64,000 bases of DNA from Glaciecola sp049650345 (GTDB lineage Bacteria; Pseudomonadota; Gammaproteobacteria; Enterobacterales; Alteromonadaceae): NCBI GenBank assembly GCA_049650345.1, contig JBARZY010000122.1:1-64000 (forward strand). Direction: 5' to 3'. The notes under the pieces were generated by a model, which saw only the letters and a list, made by a program, of their open reading frames with translations, searched no databases and was not told where the DNA came from. Shown here in pieces: positions 54,537 through 63,414 of this stretch. Numbering within the stretch: the stretch's first letter is position 1; each line of letters opens with the position of its first letter. Both the position numbers and the translations under genes were made by a program.

Positions 54537-54944
54537 TTACTGTGCATGGTTTGCCAGTGCTTTGTTGAAATACTCGGCTACACTGGTTTCGTTGTTGTTA
54601 ACTAGGCGCTCATAGCAAATACCCGAAAACGCGTATGTATTGGACTCAAGATGCAAAAACACAGCGGGTGCATCTTCATTAGTTTCGTCAAATACCCAAA
54701 CTCCGCCTGCTAATTTTCGAAACGTTTCTCCAATATAAGCGCCATAGATGTTGCACAAGGTAAAAAGTGCCTTGTGTTCTTGTACTTGTCCTTGATAGGT
54801 TTCTAGATAGGCATGTAGAGCAATATCTACTTGGGCCATGCTTGCTGCTGAGAAATCCAGGGTAATATCAAACTCTTTTTTGGCTAGGGTAACAGCGTCA
54901 GATGCACTGTCGACCATAAGTTGTTGTAGTTCAGATGCATTCAT
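54537..54944 (-). CDS. Small soluble protein, family uncertain
   Basis: 135-aa acidic cytosolic protein, no signal or membrane segment. It has a GAYIGETFRKLAGGVWVFDE segment near residue 68, a pattern shared loosely with small stress-related DUF proteins (DUF3806-like), and I would not go further. Codon use is like its neighbours. It overlaps nothing, converges on the DUF2919 gene with a 12-base gap and is downstream of the LysR gene on the same strand by 46 bases. Confidence 0.65.
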   Translation of the reverse strand: MNASELQQLMVDSASDAVTLAKKEFDITLDFSAASMAQVDIALHAYLETYQGQVQEHKALFTLCNIYGAYIGETFRKLAGGVWVFDETNEDAPAVFLHLESNTYAFSGICYERLVNNNETSVAEYFNKALANHAQ

Positions 54945-54990
54945 ATAATGTATGTTCTTATTTCTGTTAGGTTTTATTTATGATAGCGCA

Positions 54991-55896
54991 TTACTCATAG
55001 TTTGGTAGTGCTATTTTCCTGTGGGCTAAAATCAATGATGCTAGCAGTGTGGTACCAGGGCCTTGTTGTTCGGGCTTAGGACACACTAAAAATCCGGTGA
55101 TTTGTTTAAATGCACTGCCGTGAACCTGAATACTGGCTAACTTGCCTTGTGCAATTAAACGGCTGACTTTATGTTTAGGCAACCAACAAAAACCAATATT
55201 TTGTAATAAAGTATCAATCGCAGTTTCAAACTGGCTAAAAGTCCATCTATTTTCAGACTTTAACCAGCCGGTATCTTCACTGGGACTACTAGAAGTATCT
55301 TTAATCACTATTTGAAGATGTTGAGCAAGGGTGTTAGGTGACAATGGCTGTTGCATTTGCGCTAGCTCGTGCTCGGGGTGACACACTAATACAAACTCGA
55401 CATGACACAAGGGCTCGCCCAAGTAGCCCTTTGGGACTTCCATTAAAATAGCTAAATCGACCTTATGTTGAGTAACGGCTTCTTTACTGCCCGTAAGTAC
55501 AGTATCAATTACTTTTAGGCGGCTGCCACGGCTTTGTGGCAAAAATTCAGCTAATACGGGTAATAAGGCTTCTCGCGGATAGGCCAAATCGACACTTAGG
55601 GTAATTTCAGGCTCCCAGTCTTGATTAATATTTACTGCCAATTGTTCGAGTGACTCAACGTGTTGAGTCAGATCGCGTGATCTACGCAGCATGACTTCAC
55701 CTGCTTCGGTCAATACCGCTTTTCGGCCAACTACCTGTAATAGCTGCACGCCTAGCATTGTTTGTAACTTTGCGACTGCATGATTGAGTGACGATTGGCT
55801 TTTATTTAAAGCGTCTGCGGCATGCGCATAGCCGCCATGATCTACCACCGCTTGCAGAATACGCCATTGCTCTAATGTTGTTTTGGGACGATACAA
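54991..55896 (-). CDS. LysR-family transcriptional regulator
   Basis: 301-aa LTTR. Helix-turn-helix at residues 10-60 (LEQWRILQAVVDHGGYAHAADALNKSQSSLNHAVAKLQTMLGVQLLQVVGRKAVLTEAGE) and a periplasmic-binding-like effector domain. Start is TTG 55896 with TAGGAG 7 bases upstream. It lies alone on the minus strand, divergent from the DedA-like gene across 182 bases, which are candidate targets. Effector unknown. Confidence 0.9.
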   Translation of the reverse strand: MYRPKTTLEQWRILQAVVDHGGYAHAADALNKSQSSLNHAVAKLQTMLGVQLLQVVGRKAVLTEAGEVMLRRSRDLTQHVESLEQLAVNINQDWEPEITLSVDLAYPREALLPVLAEFLPQSRGSRLKVIDTVLTGSKEAVTQHKVDLAILMEVPKGYLGEPLCHVEFVLVCHPEHELAQMQQPLSPNTLAQHLQIVIKDTSSSPSEDTGWLKSENRWTFSQFETAIDTLLQNIGFCWLPKHKVSRLIAQGKLASIQVHGSAFKQITGFLVCPKPEQQGPGTTLLASLILAHRKIALPNYE

Positions 55897-56078
55897 ATTA
55901 GCTCCTACTTAGGCACGCATGTTCCATATTACAAAAACGTAATCGAAAATAGTTAAACACTTTGCTGTACACTACCGTATTTACTTTTAATTAAACACTC
56001 ATTTTGTTGAAACTGTAAGGTGCTAAATATTTGCACTAAAGCAATAGGCAACAAAAACATACAAGAATATTACGCTCT

Positions 56079-56726
56079 ATGAAATATAACGCCTTTTTAC
56101 CGTTTAGCGCACTGCTTGCTTTACTTGCCATTAGTGTGTTGACGCACTACTCGGTACTTCCTCCCGGCGCAGAGTTGTTAACGGCTATCAACGACGTGTT
56201 TACTGATGGGTTCTATTGGGTGATTTTTCTAATTATTTTATTCGAAGCAATCATTTATATAGGATTTTATTTTCCGGGACAGTTTTTTGCAGTAATTTTA
56301 GTAGTAGGTGCTAAGCCCACTGCCATGGATATCGTTTATTTAACGCTGAGTATGGTGTTGGCGGCTACCTTAGCATCTTTTATCAATTACCAATTAGGCA
56401 AGGCGTCTAATAATGCGGTTGAAGAAAACGACGATACGAAACCTAAATTAAAACGCTTGTTATTGGCCATGATCCATATTAACTCCTTGGCATTTTTCAT
56501 GTTTTCTCAAGGCGCGGCAAAGCGCACTATTAACGTGGTTTGGTTAGCTGGATTACTAAATTTACCTTATTATTTACTGCTAATAGTTGGTACCGCGGTA
56601 TTAAGTGAGCAAGTGATGGCGATGGCAGAAAATACGGTATTTTTGATTAGTGTGGTATGTATTTGGTTGGCTGTCGCACTATATTACGACGTTAAGCAAG
56701 CGCGTGAAACTAACAGCCATGATTAA
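56079..56726 (+). CDS. DedA-like membrane protein (divergent)
   Basis: 215-aa protein with five or six membrane segments. It resembles the DedA/SNARE-associated (VTT) family: the amphipathic segment ILFEAIIYIGFYFPGQ recalls DedA E...FPGE, and SFINYQLGK the Y.lGr motif, while MFSQGAAKRTINVVWLAGLLNLP resembles the third conserved block. Usual DedA Arg/Glu residues are partly changed (PGQ, not PGE), so it may not be a functional transporter/scramblase. Divergent from a LysR gene; its stop abuts the tcdA stop in convergent orientation. Confidence 0.65.
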   Translation: MKYNAFLPFSALLALLAISVLTHYSVLPPGAELLTAINDVFTDGFYWVIFLIILFEAIIYIGFYFPGQFFAVILVVGAKPTAMDIVYLTLSMVLAATLASFINYQLGKASNNAVEENDDTKPKLKRLLLAMIHINSLAFFMFSQGAAKRTINVVWLAGLLNLPYYLLLIVGTAVLSEQVMAMAENTVFLISVVCIWLAVALYYDVKQARETNSHD

Positions 56727-57506
56727 TTACGTATTGGTAATATGGGCAATTGCGCGACTTGCAGCAACTAGTCCAAATGTAGCGGTTACCCCAACAAAAG
56801 CACCAAACCCAGTACTGCAATCCATTTTACTAGCGCCTTGGCTACGCTGTTTTGCTTGACTGGTACCACCATCGACTGTTGGATATTTGAGTTGTTCTGT
56901 TGAATATACGCACTCAACCCCAAAGTTACGCTTTGGGTTTTGACTAAAGTGATAAAACCGACGAAGTTCAGAGCGCACTTTTGCGAGCAAAGGATCTTGA
57001 ATCGTTTTTGCTAGATCACCCTTGGTAATTTGCAGGGGGTCGCGCTGTCCGCCAGCTCCTCCCACGCTAATGACCTTTATTTTATTGCGTTTACAATACG
57101 CAATAATTGCGGCTTTCGCTTTTACGCTGTCAACTGCATCAATTACAGTTGAAAAGTCACCGCGTTCGCCTAAGTATTCACCCACATTTTCAGCGGTAAC
57201 AAAATCTTCTATAACCGTAACGTGACACTCTGGATTGATATCGAAAATTCGTTGTTGCATTACCTCCACTTTGCTTTGTTCAAGGGTAGAGTCAAGAGCA
57301 TGAATTTGCCGGTTAATGTTACTTTGCGCTAAATCGTCAAGGTCAATGAGCGTAATTGCGTTAATGCCACTGCGTGCAATTGCCTCTGCAGACCATGCGC
57401 CCACACCACCAATGCCTATAATGCACACATGAGAGGCGGCAAGTTGCTCTAAACCATGTTGCCCGTATACTCGTGCAATCCCAGAAAAGCGTTGTTGGTA
57501 TGACAT
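56727..57506 (-). CDS. tcdA: tRNA threonylcarbamoyladenosine dehydratase TcdA
   Basis: E1-like enzyme that cyclises t6A37 to ct6A in tRNAs (CsdL/YgdL). 259 aa. ATP-binding motif IIGIGGVGAWSAEAIARSGI, DDLAQSNINRQIHAL, the cysteine-containing AIIAYCKRNKIKVISVGGAGGQ, and GTSQAKQRSQGASKMDCSTGFGAFVGVTATFGL with a C-terminal membrane-type helix as in E. coli. The cysteine desulfurase partner csdA is not next to it. Confidence 0.94.
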   Translation of the reverse strand: MSYQQRFSGIARVYGQHGLEQLAASHVCIIGIGGVGAWSAEAIARSGINAITLIDLDDLAQSNINRQIHALDSTLEQSKVEVMQQRIFDINPECHVTVIEDFVTAENVGEYLGERGDFSTVIDAVDSVKAKAAIIAYCKRNKIKVISVGGAGGQRDPLQITKGDLAKTIQDPLLAKVRSELRRFYHFSQNPKRNFGVECVYSTEQLKYPTVDGGTSQAKQRSQGASKMDCSTGFGAFVGVTATFGLVAASRAIAHITNT

Positions 57507-57638
57507 TGATACTCACTTGTGAATTATCGTTCTAAAAAGTAGAACGTATATAGCGAAAATTAGCAGTTTTTATTCGTTATTCTTAATGCTTTAATTAAGC
57601 CATTGAATCAAAACACACAATTGTTAAAGGAAAGTATT

Positions 57639-58622
57639 ATGGGTTTATTAGTAGAAGGTCAATGGCAAGACCAATGGTACGACACTAAAAAGTCAAATGG
57701 CAAGTTTGTTCGTCAAGACTCTATGTTTAGGCATCAAATTAGCACTCATTCTGATAGTGAGTTTACGCCTGAGTCGGGCCGCTATCATTTATATGTTTCC
57801 TTAGCCTGTCCTTGGGCGCATCGAACGTTAATCTTTAGAAAGTTAAAAGGGTTAACGGCCCATATTAGTGTATCGGTAGTGAGCCCAGACATGCTAGACA
57901 AAGGCTGGCAATTTGGCAAAACCTATAACAGTGATGAAGCAACAACCGAGGACCACTTGTTTGATTTTTCTCATATGCATCAGGTTTATACAAAAGACAC
58001 GCCCGACATTACGTCAAGGGTAACGGTACCGGTATTGTTTGATAAACACACAAACAAAATTGTGAACAATGAATCGTCAGAGATCATTCGCATTTTTAAT
58101 TCGGCTTTCAATGAGCTAACCGGTAATCACGTCGACTATTATCCATCACACTTACAAGCTGAAATTGACCAGATTAATGACTTTGTATATCCGAATATCA
58201 ACAACGGCGTATACAAGGCAGGGTTTGCCACTACGCAGACTGCTTACGAAGAGGCACTTAACAGTTTATTTGGGGCACTTGATACCTTAGAAGAAAAACT
58301 AACTAATCAGCGTTATTTAGCGGGTAACACATTAACAGAAGCAGACTGGCGCTTATTTACCACCTTGATCAGGTTTGATCCTGTGTATGTGGGCCACTTT
58401 AAATGTAACTTAAAACAAATTGCCCAGTATCCGGCGTTGTGGGCCTATGTGCGTGAGCTATACCAAATAGAAGGAGTAGCTGAAACGGTTAATTTTGAAC
58501 ATATTAAACGCCATTACTATTTCAGTCACACTATGATTAATCCTACTCAAGTAATTCCTGTGGGACCTGAGCTTAATTTGCTTGAACCCCATGGACGTGA
58601 GCACCTAAGCGCTAAGGAGTAA
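57639..58622 (+). CDS. yqjG: Glutathionyl-hydroquinone reductase (YqjG/Xi-class GST)
   Basis: Reduces glutathionyl-hydroquinones, part of quinone detoxification. 327 aa (E. coli YqjG 328). Xi-class GST signature: SLACPWAHRTLIFRKLKGL with the catalytic Cys (CPWAHR), NNESSEIIRIFN, and the C-terminal domain NNGVYKAGFATTQTAYEEA and LTEADWRLFTTLIRFDPVYVGHFKCN. The start at 57639 has AAAGGAAAG upstream; an upstream TTG at 57603 would add 12 residues. Its stop is 5 bases before the pirin start, so they form an operon. Confidence 0.94.
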   Translation: MGLLVEGQWQDQWYDTKKSNGKFVRQDSMFRHQISTHSDSEFTPESGRYHLYVSLACPWAHRTLIFRKLKGLTAHISVSVVSPDMLDKGWQFGKTYNSDEATTEDHLFDFSHMHQVYTKDTPDITSRVTVPVLFDKHTNKIVNNESSEIIRIFNSAFNELTGNHVDYYPSHLQAEIDQINDFVYPNINNGVYKAGFATTQTAYEEALNSLFGALDTLEEKLTNQRYLAGNTLTEADWRLFTTLIRFDPVYVGHFKCNLKQIAQYPALWAYVRELYQIEGVAETVNFEHIKRHYYFSHTMINPTQVIPVGPELNLLEPHGREHLSAKE

Positions 58623-58627
58623 TATAA

Positions 58628-59452
58628 ATGACAACAGTTACCCAAATTGTAAGTGGCAGAGCGGCATCAGATGGTGCCGGTGTAAAACTTAAACGTGTAT
58701 TAGGTCAACCAGCCTTAACACGCTTGGATCCATTTTTGATGCTTGATGAGTTTGGCTCTGATACTCCAGCAGATTATTTAGCCGGATTTCCTCCCCATCC
58801 TCATCGCGGCTTCCAAACGGTTACTTACATGCTTAACGGTAAAATGGGCCACAAAGATTCTGTTGGCAACCAGGGCGTAATTGAAGACGGCGGTTTACAA
58901 TGGATGAATGCTGGCAAAGGTATCATTCACGAAGAAATGCCTCAGCAAACAGAAGGGCTGATGCGCGGATTTCAGTTGTGGGTAAACTTACCGGCAAGTG
59001 AAAAAATGTCTGAGCCTGCCTATTACGATATAAAAAGTGCTGACATTAACGAAGTCAACATAGGCCAACAATCAAAGGCTAGAGTGCTTGCGGGGGAGCT
59101 AAATGGCGTAGCCGGGGCAGTAACGACACAAGCTGTTAAACCACAATTTTACGATTTACATTTAGTTAACAACGAAAATATAATTATTAGTGTGGATAAA
59201 ACCCATAACGCATTTATTTATGTGTATGAAGGCGAAATATTGGTGGCTGATCGTACGCTTGTTAAAGGTCAACTGGCGACTCTAAATTTGTCTACAGAGC
59301 TTAATATTAAAAGCACTCAGCATGCCAAAGCAATTTTTGTAAGTGGTAAACCAATTGGCGAACCAATTGTGCAATATGGGCCTTTTGTCATGAATTCACA
59401 AACAGAGATTGAACAAGCGATTGAAGATTTTAGAGCAAATCGCTTAGCATAA
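58628..59452 (+). CDS. Pirin-family protein (predicted quercetinase-like cupin)
   Basis: 274-aa bicupin of the pirin family; E. coli YhhW and human pirin show quercetin 2,3-dioxygenase activity, here inferred. Fe ligand motifs FPPHPHRGFQTVTYM and GKGIIHEEMP are intact (two His of HPH, then His/Glu), and RGFQLWVNLPASEKMSEPAYYD is typical. AAGGAG lies inside the yqjG 3' end, with an ATG 8 bases on. Pairing with a glutathionyl-hydroquinone reductase points to phenolic/quinone stress. Confidence 0.93.
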   Translation: MTTVTQIVSGRAASDGAGVKLKRVLGQPALTRLDPFLMLDEFGSDTPADYLAGFPPHPHRGFQTVTYMLNGKMGHKDSVGNQGVIEDGGLQWMNAGKGIIHEEMPQQTEGLMRGFQLWVNLPASEKMSEPAYYDIKSADINEVNIGQQSKARVLAGELNGVAGAVTTQAVKPQFYDLHLVNNENIIISVDKTHNAFIYVYEGEILVADRTLVKGQLATLNLSTELNIKSTQHAKAIFVSGKPIGEPIVQYGPFVMNSQTEIEQAIEDFRANRLA

Positions 59453-59502
59453 AGATTCATTGGGTCATAATCGAGGCGCGCTGTTACGTGCGCCTTATAT
59501 AT

Positions 59503-59537
59503 TTGTACGTAGATTTATTGTTTTGGACGTAGATTAA
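59503..59537. repeat. Direct repeat upstream of phosphomannomutase gene
   Basis: Two near-identical 15-base units, TTGTACGTAGATTTA (59503-59517) and TTGGACGTAGATTAA (59523-59537), 20 bases apart start to start, with a 9-base core ACGTAGATT identical. A -10-like TATACT lies at 59563-59568. Two-turn spacing is compatible with a regulator binding site. Confidence 0.55.
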
Positions 59538-59614
59538 CGATTTTAATTTTTAAGTGCTTTGCTATACTCTAATTATCCCCAATATTGTAATTACACTTCA
59601 TCATTAAAAGTATT

Positions 59615-61069
59615 ATGCCAAAAATTACCTGTTTTAAAGCCTACGATATTCGTGGCGAGCTATTGTCTCAACTAAATGAAAATGTTGTATACCGCGTTGG
59701 TCGTGCATTTGCTGAATTTTTATCGGCTAAAACTGTGGTTGTAGGCGCCGATGCCAGAAAAACCTCATTGCCGTTAAAGCTAGCACTAAGTGCCGGTATT
59801 ATAGACGGGGGAGCTAAAGTTTCTGATATTGGTGCAGCGGGCACTGAAGAAATTTATTTTGCAACCAAACATCTTGGCGTTGACGGCGGCATAGAAGTGA
59901 CCGCAAGTCACAATCCAATTAATTATAATGGCATGAAAATGGTGAAGAGTGGCTCTGTGCCCATTAGTGGCGACACCGGTTTACATGCAATTAGAGAATT
60001 AGCTGAATCATACAATGATGATGACGTTACCCAGCGCATAGCGCACTATTCAGATAATCAGTTAGTGACTGACGATGCATTCATTAACGGTGAGCACTCA
60101 ATAAAAGAAGCCTTGTTATTAGAAAGCGCTCAATATCAGCGCATCAGTTGTGTAAACGATTATGTATTGCACCTAAATGAATATTTAGATGTGAGCAAAC
60201 TTACCCCATTAAAGTTAGTGGTCAACTCGGGCAACGGCAGTGCAGGGCACATAGTTGATGCCATAGAGTTATTCTTTAAACACCAAAACGTACCTGTTGA
60301 ATTCATAAAAGTACATCATGAAGCAGATGGTAATTTCCCCAACGGTATTCCAAACCCACTTTTACCTGAAAATAGGGCCGATACGGCAAAGGCGGTTATT
60401 GAAAACAACGCTAACATGGGAATTGCTTGGGACGGTGACTTTGACCGTTGTTTCTTGTTTGATGAAAACGGTGAGTTTATTGAGGGTTACTATATTGTAG
60501 GGCTGTTGGCACAGGCGTTTTTAGACAAAAACAAAGGCGCTAAAATTATCTATGACCCTCGTGTATATTGGAATACGCAAGACATAGTAGAAAGTGCAGG
60601 TGGACGACCCATTAAATCTAAAACCGGTCACGCATTTATTAAAGAGCGTATGCGTAAAGAAGATGCGGTGTATGGTGGCGAAATGAGTGCGCATCATTAC
60701 TTCAGAGACTTTGCATATTGTGATTCAGGTATGATCCCTTGGTTGCTAGTGGCTGAGTTATTATGTAAAACCAAGCAGCCTTTATCAGAACTTGTCAAAT
60801 CGCGTATAGCATTGTTTCCATCTTCGGGCGAGATTAACTACAAAGTAGCCGATGCGGGCGAGACCATTAAGAAAATTGTGTCACATTACGAAAATGAAGC
60901 CGAGCTGATTGATAAGACCGATGGTATTGGGATGGAGTTTGGTACATGGCGGTTTAATTTACGTAAATCAAACACTGAGCCGGTTATTCGTTTGAATGTT
61001 GAAAGTCGCAATGACGAAGCGCTTATGCAAGCTAAAACAGAAGAGATTGAAGCCTTAATCAAGGCGTAA
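59615..61069 (+). CDS. Phosphomannomutase/phosphoglucomutase (CpsG/ManB type)
   Basis: Converts mannose-6-phosphate to mannose-1-phosphate (or glucose analogue) for GDP-mannose and exopolysaccharide. 484 aa. N-terminal FKAYDIRGELLSQLNENV, active-site serine motif TASHNPINYNGMKMV, Mg-binding DGDFDRCFLFDENGEF, substrate-binding GGEMSAHHYF, and RKSNTEPVIRLNVE for the phosphate. Similarity is to E. coli CpsG/ManB. No manC or glycosyltransferase gene lies nearby. A terminator follows. Confidence 0.94.
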   Translation: MPKITCFKAYDIRGELLSQLNENVVYRVGRAFAEFLSAKTVVVGADARKTSLPLKLALSAGIIDGGAKVSDIGAAGTEEIYFATKHLGVDGGIEVTASHNPINYNGMKMVKSGSVPISGDTGLHAIRELAESYNDDDVTQRIAHYSDNQLVTDDAFINGEHSIKEALLLESAQYQRISCVNDYVLHLNEYLDVSKLTPLKLVVNSGNGSAGHIVDAIELFFKHQNVPVEFIKVHHEADGNFPNGIPNPLLPENRADTAKAVIENNANMGIAWDGDFDRCFLFDENGEFIEGYYIVGLLAQAFLDKNKGAKIIYDPRVYWNTQDIVESAGGRPIKSKTGHAFIKERMRKEDAVYGGEMSAHHYFRDFAYCDSGMIPWLLVAELLCKTKQPLSELVKSRIALFPSSGEINYKVADAGETIKKIVSHYENEAELIDKTDGIGMEFGTWRFNLRKSNTEPVIRLNVESRNDEALMQAKTEEIEALIKA

Positions 61070-61112
61070 TTATGTGTAGATAATGCATTGTTGTGAGTAA
61101 AAAATTGTGACT

Positions 61113-61150
61113 AAAAAACGCGATGGCTAGTAGCAGCATCGCGTTTTTTT
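61113..61150 (+). terminator. Rho-independent terminator after phosphomannomutase
   Basis: Stem AAAAAACGCGATG with complement CATCGCGTTTTTT, loop of about 11 bases that can fold again (GCT/AGC), ending in seven T. Could also serve the convergent DUF3429 gene. Confidence 0.92.
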
Positions 61151-61177
61151 ATGTTTACAGTGTTAGGTGACGGGTGT

Positions 61178-61594
61178 TTATATGTAGGCCATGATTAAAT
61201 GGCTCGCTACTACTACTGTGGTAAGAATGGTTCGTAAGGTTGTATAGTCAAGCAATATGTCTTTTTCAAGGGCTAAGGTATATTTGTCATACATTAAAAT
61301 ACCAATGTAAGCGACCGACAATGCACTGAATAAAGCTGGGCCTTCTAAAACAATAAGGCTCAACCACCCCACAATACTTGGTAGCATCGCGATATACAAT
61401 TGGTGATTGTTACGACGATTTTGTAAAGCATCTAACCAATGAATGCCACCAAAGAATGACAATATGATTGCTGAGTACTGTACAAAATAGATATAAGCCT
61501 GATATTCATTTAGTACATCTAACAACACTAGTAAGGGAATACCAATAAAGGGTAGTAAACCTAAATAGCCAAGTAACTTTGCTGAGTTATGCAT
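61178..61594 (-). CDS. DUF3429 family membrane protein
   Basis: 138-aa protein with about five hydrophobic segments. DUF3429 is shown by LGYLGLLPFIGIPL, the central YSAIILSFFGGIHWLDAL and the following MLPSIVGWLSLIVL. Function unknown. It is downstream of gltA on the same strand, separated by the gltA terminator, so it probably has its own promoter in the 90-base gap. Confidence 0.9.
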   Translation of the reverse strand: MHNSAKLLGYLGLLPFIGIPLLVLLDVLNEYQAYIYFVQYSAIILSFFGGIHWLDALQNRRNNHQLYIAMLPSIVGWLSLIVLEGPALFSALSVAYIGILMYDKYTLALEKDILLDYTTLRTILTTVVVASHLIMAYI

Positions 61595-61641
61595 AATCGA
61601 TAGCGTCCAAATTGGGTAAAGAAGCGTAAATTAAAGATAAA

Positions 61642-61667
61642 AAAATAGCGCGAAATCGCGCTATTTT
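61642..61667 (-). terminator. gltA terminator
   Basis: Perfect 11-bp stem AAAATAGCGCG/CGCGCTATTTT with a four-base AAAT loop, followed on the minus strand by a run of T. It lies 19 bases after the gltA stop. Confidence 0.88.
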
Positions 61668-61685
61668 AAAAAAACGTTTTACGTT

Positions 61686-62966
61686 TTACTTTTTTATTGG
61701 TGTATAAGGACGCTTACTTTCACCAGTGTATAATTGGCGAGGACGACCTATTTTTTGACCCGGTTGGCTCAGCATTTCATGCCAATGTGATATCCAACCT
61801 ACTGTTCTTGCAAGCGCAAAGATACAAGTAAACATGTTAGTAGGAATACCAATAGCGCTCAATACGATACCCGAGTAGAAATCAACGTTAGGGAATAATT
61901 TCTTCTCAGCAAAGTATGGGTCGCTCAATGCGATGCGTTCTAGCTCCATTGCTACTTCTAACAATGGGTTTTTAACTTTAAGCTCTGCCAATACTTCGTG
62001 ACAGCTTTCACGCATTACCGTTGCACGTGGGTCGTGGTTTTTGTAAACGCGGTGACCAAATCCCATTAAGCGGAATGGGTCATTTTTGTCTTTAGCACGC
62101 GCTATGAACTCAGGAATACGATCAACAGAACCGATTTCTTCTAGCATCTGCAAACACGCTTCGTTTGCACCGCCGTGAGCAGGTCCCCATAATGACGCTA
62201 CACCAGCAGCGATACACGCGTAAGGGTTAGCACCTGAAGAGCCGGCTAAACGCACGGTAGACGTAGACGCATTTTGCTCGTGGTCAGCATGTAATATGAA
62301 AATTCTATCCATAGCGCGTTCAACGGCAGGACTAATTTCGTATTTCTCTGCTGGTACAGAAAACATCATATTTAAGAAGTTTGCTGCGTAGCTTAAGTCG
62401 TTGCGAGGATAAACAAACGGCTGTCCAACGTTGTACTTATAGCACATTGCTACTAGCGTTGGCATTTTAGCAATAAGTCTGTGTGCCGAACGTTTGCGTT
62501 GGTCTGGGTCGGCAACGTCTAAATCACTGTGGTAAAACGATGACAACGCACCTACTGTGCCGCATAGCATCGCCATAGGGTGAGCATCGTTTCTGAAGCC
62601 ATGGAAAAACATGTTTAGTTGCTCATGTACCATAGTGTGACGAGTTATTGTTTCTTTAAACTCGGTGTATTCGTCTGCAGTGGGCGCGCCACCATGTAGT
62701 AGCATGTGACATACTTCTAGGTAGTCAGAATCGCGCGCTAACTCTTCAATAGAGTAACCACGATGCAACAACACACCCTTAGCACCATCAATAAAGGTAA
62801 TGGCTGACTCGCATGATCCAGTGGCCATAAAACCAGGGTCGAAGGTAAAGTATCCGTTGGCGCCTAACGCTCGTACATCAATAACAGGGTGACCCTCGGT
62901 GCCTTCCAAAATTGGAAGTTCGAGTTCCATATCGCCTGCTTTGAGGGTTGCGGTCTTATTTGACAT
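61686..62966 (-). CDS. gltA: Citrate synthase (type II, GltA)
   Basis: Condenses oxaloacetate and acetyl-CoA, entry to the TCA cycle. 426 aa (E. coli 427). Catalytic His in LHADHEQNASTSTVR, His in GFGHRVYK, and Asp in FPNVDFYSGI. The N-terminal domain with IDGAKGVLLHRGYSIEELA is typical of the hexameric, NADH-regulated proteobacterial enzyme. AGGAGA precedes the ATG by about 8 bases. Divergent from sdhC, as in E. coli; the shared 448-base gap carries control elements. Confidence 0.97.
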   Translation of the reverse strand: MSNKTATLKAGDMELELPILEGTEGHPVIDVRALGANGYFTFDPGFMATGSCESAITFIDGAKGVLLHRGYSIEELARDSDYLEVCHMLLHGGAPTADEYTEFKETITRHTMVHEQLNMFFHGFRNDAHPMAMLCGTVGALSSFYHSDLDVADPDQRKRSAHRLIAKMPTLVAMCYKYNVGQPFVYPRNDLSYAANFLNMMFSVPAEKYEISPAVERAMDRIFILHADHEQNASTSTVRLAGSSGANPYACIAAGVASLWGPAHGGANEACLQMLEEIGSVDRIPEFIARAKDKNDPFRLMGFGHRVYKNHDPRATVMRESCHEVLAELKVKNPLLEVAMELERIALSDPYFAEKKLFPNVDFYSGIVLSAIGIPTNMFTCIFALARTVGWISHWHEMLSQPGQKIGRPRQLYTGESKRPYTPIKK

Positions 62967-63414
62967 TAAATAACTCTCCTAAGTTTGAGTATCCGCTTAA
63001 ACGGAAAAAGTGCTAGTTTTGTTCATATTTGTGCACAAAATATTTAACACCTTCGCGAAAAGTGCCGATATTCTTCACTTAATCTACAGTGAAGTCAATT
63101 TAAATGCATATGTGTTCAATATATATTCTACATAACTTAATCATATTTTGGTCTGATAAATTGGCTATAAAGAAATGTTTACTACTAAAGTCCCAATCCT
63201 TAAGTAGGCATTGCTATTCAGCGTTGAGGTTGATATATTCAAACCCGCTGAATTTAAAGGGATATTTAGACATATTTTGTCAATATTTCATTCACAAAAA
63301 TTTAACAAGGCAGTTTTTTTGTTTTGATAAATATTTAACACACAACCACGCAATGCTGGATACACTATAAATAAAAATGTAACGGCACGCGTTCAAAATA
63401 GTAGGCGTTTTATT
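62967..63414. promoter_or_regulatory. gltA / sdhC divergent control region with repeated ATTTAACA motifs
   Basis: 448 AT-rich bases with no convincing gene. The 13-base sequence AAATATTTAACAC occurs at 63038-63050 and 63329-63341, and a related AAAAATTTAACA at 63296-63307. On the other strand these read TGTTAAATATTT, which differs by one base from the WGTTAATTAW ArcA box core. ArcA control of gltA and sdh is known in E. coli; a role for these copies here is inference. Confidence 0.5.

Noticed and set aside
63104..63370. 88-aa open frame in the gltA/sdhC gap
   Set aside because: AT-rich, biased composition, no ribosome site; it runs across the likely regulatory motifs and has no family pattern.
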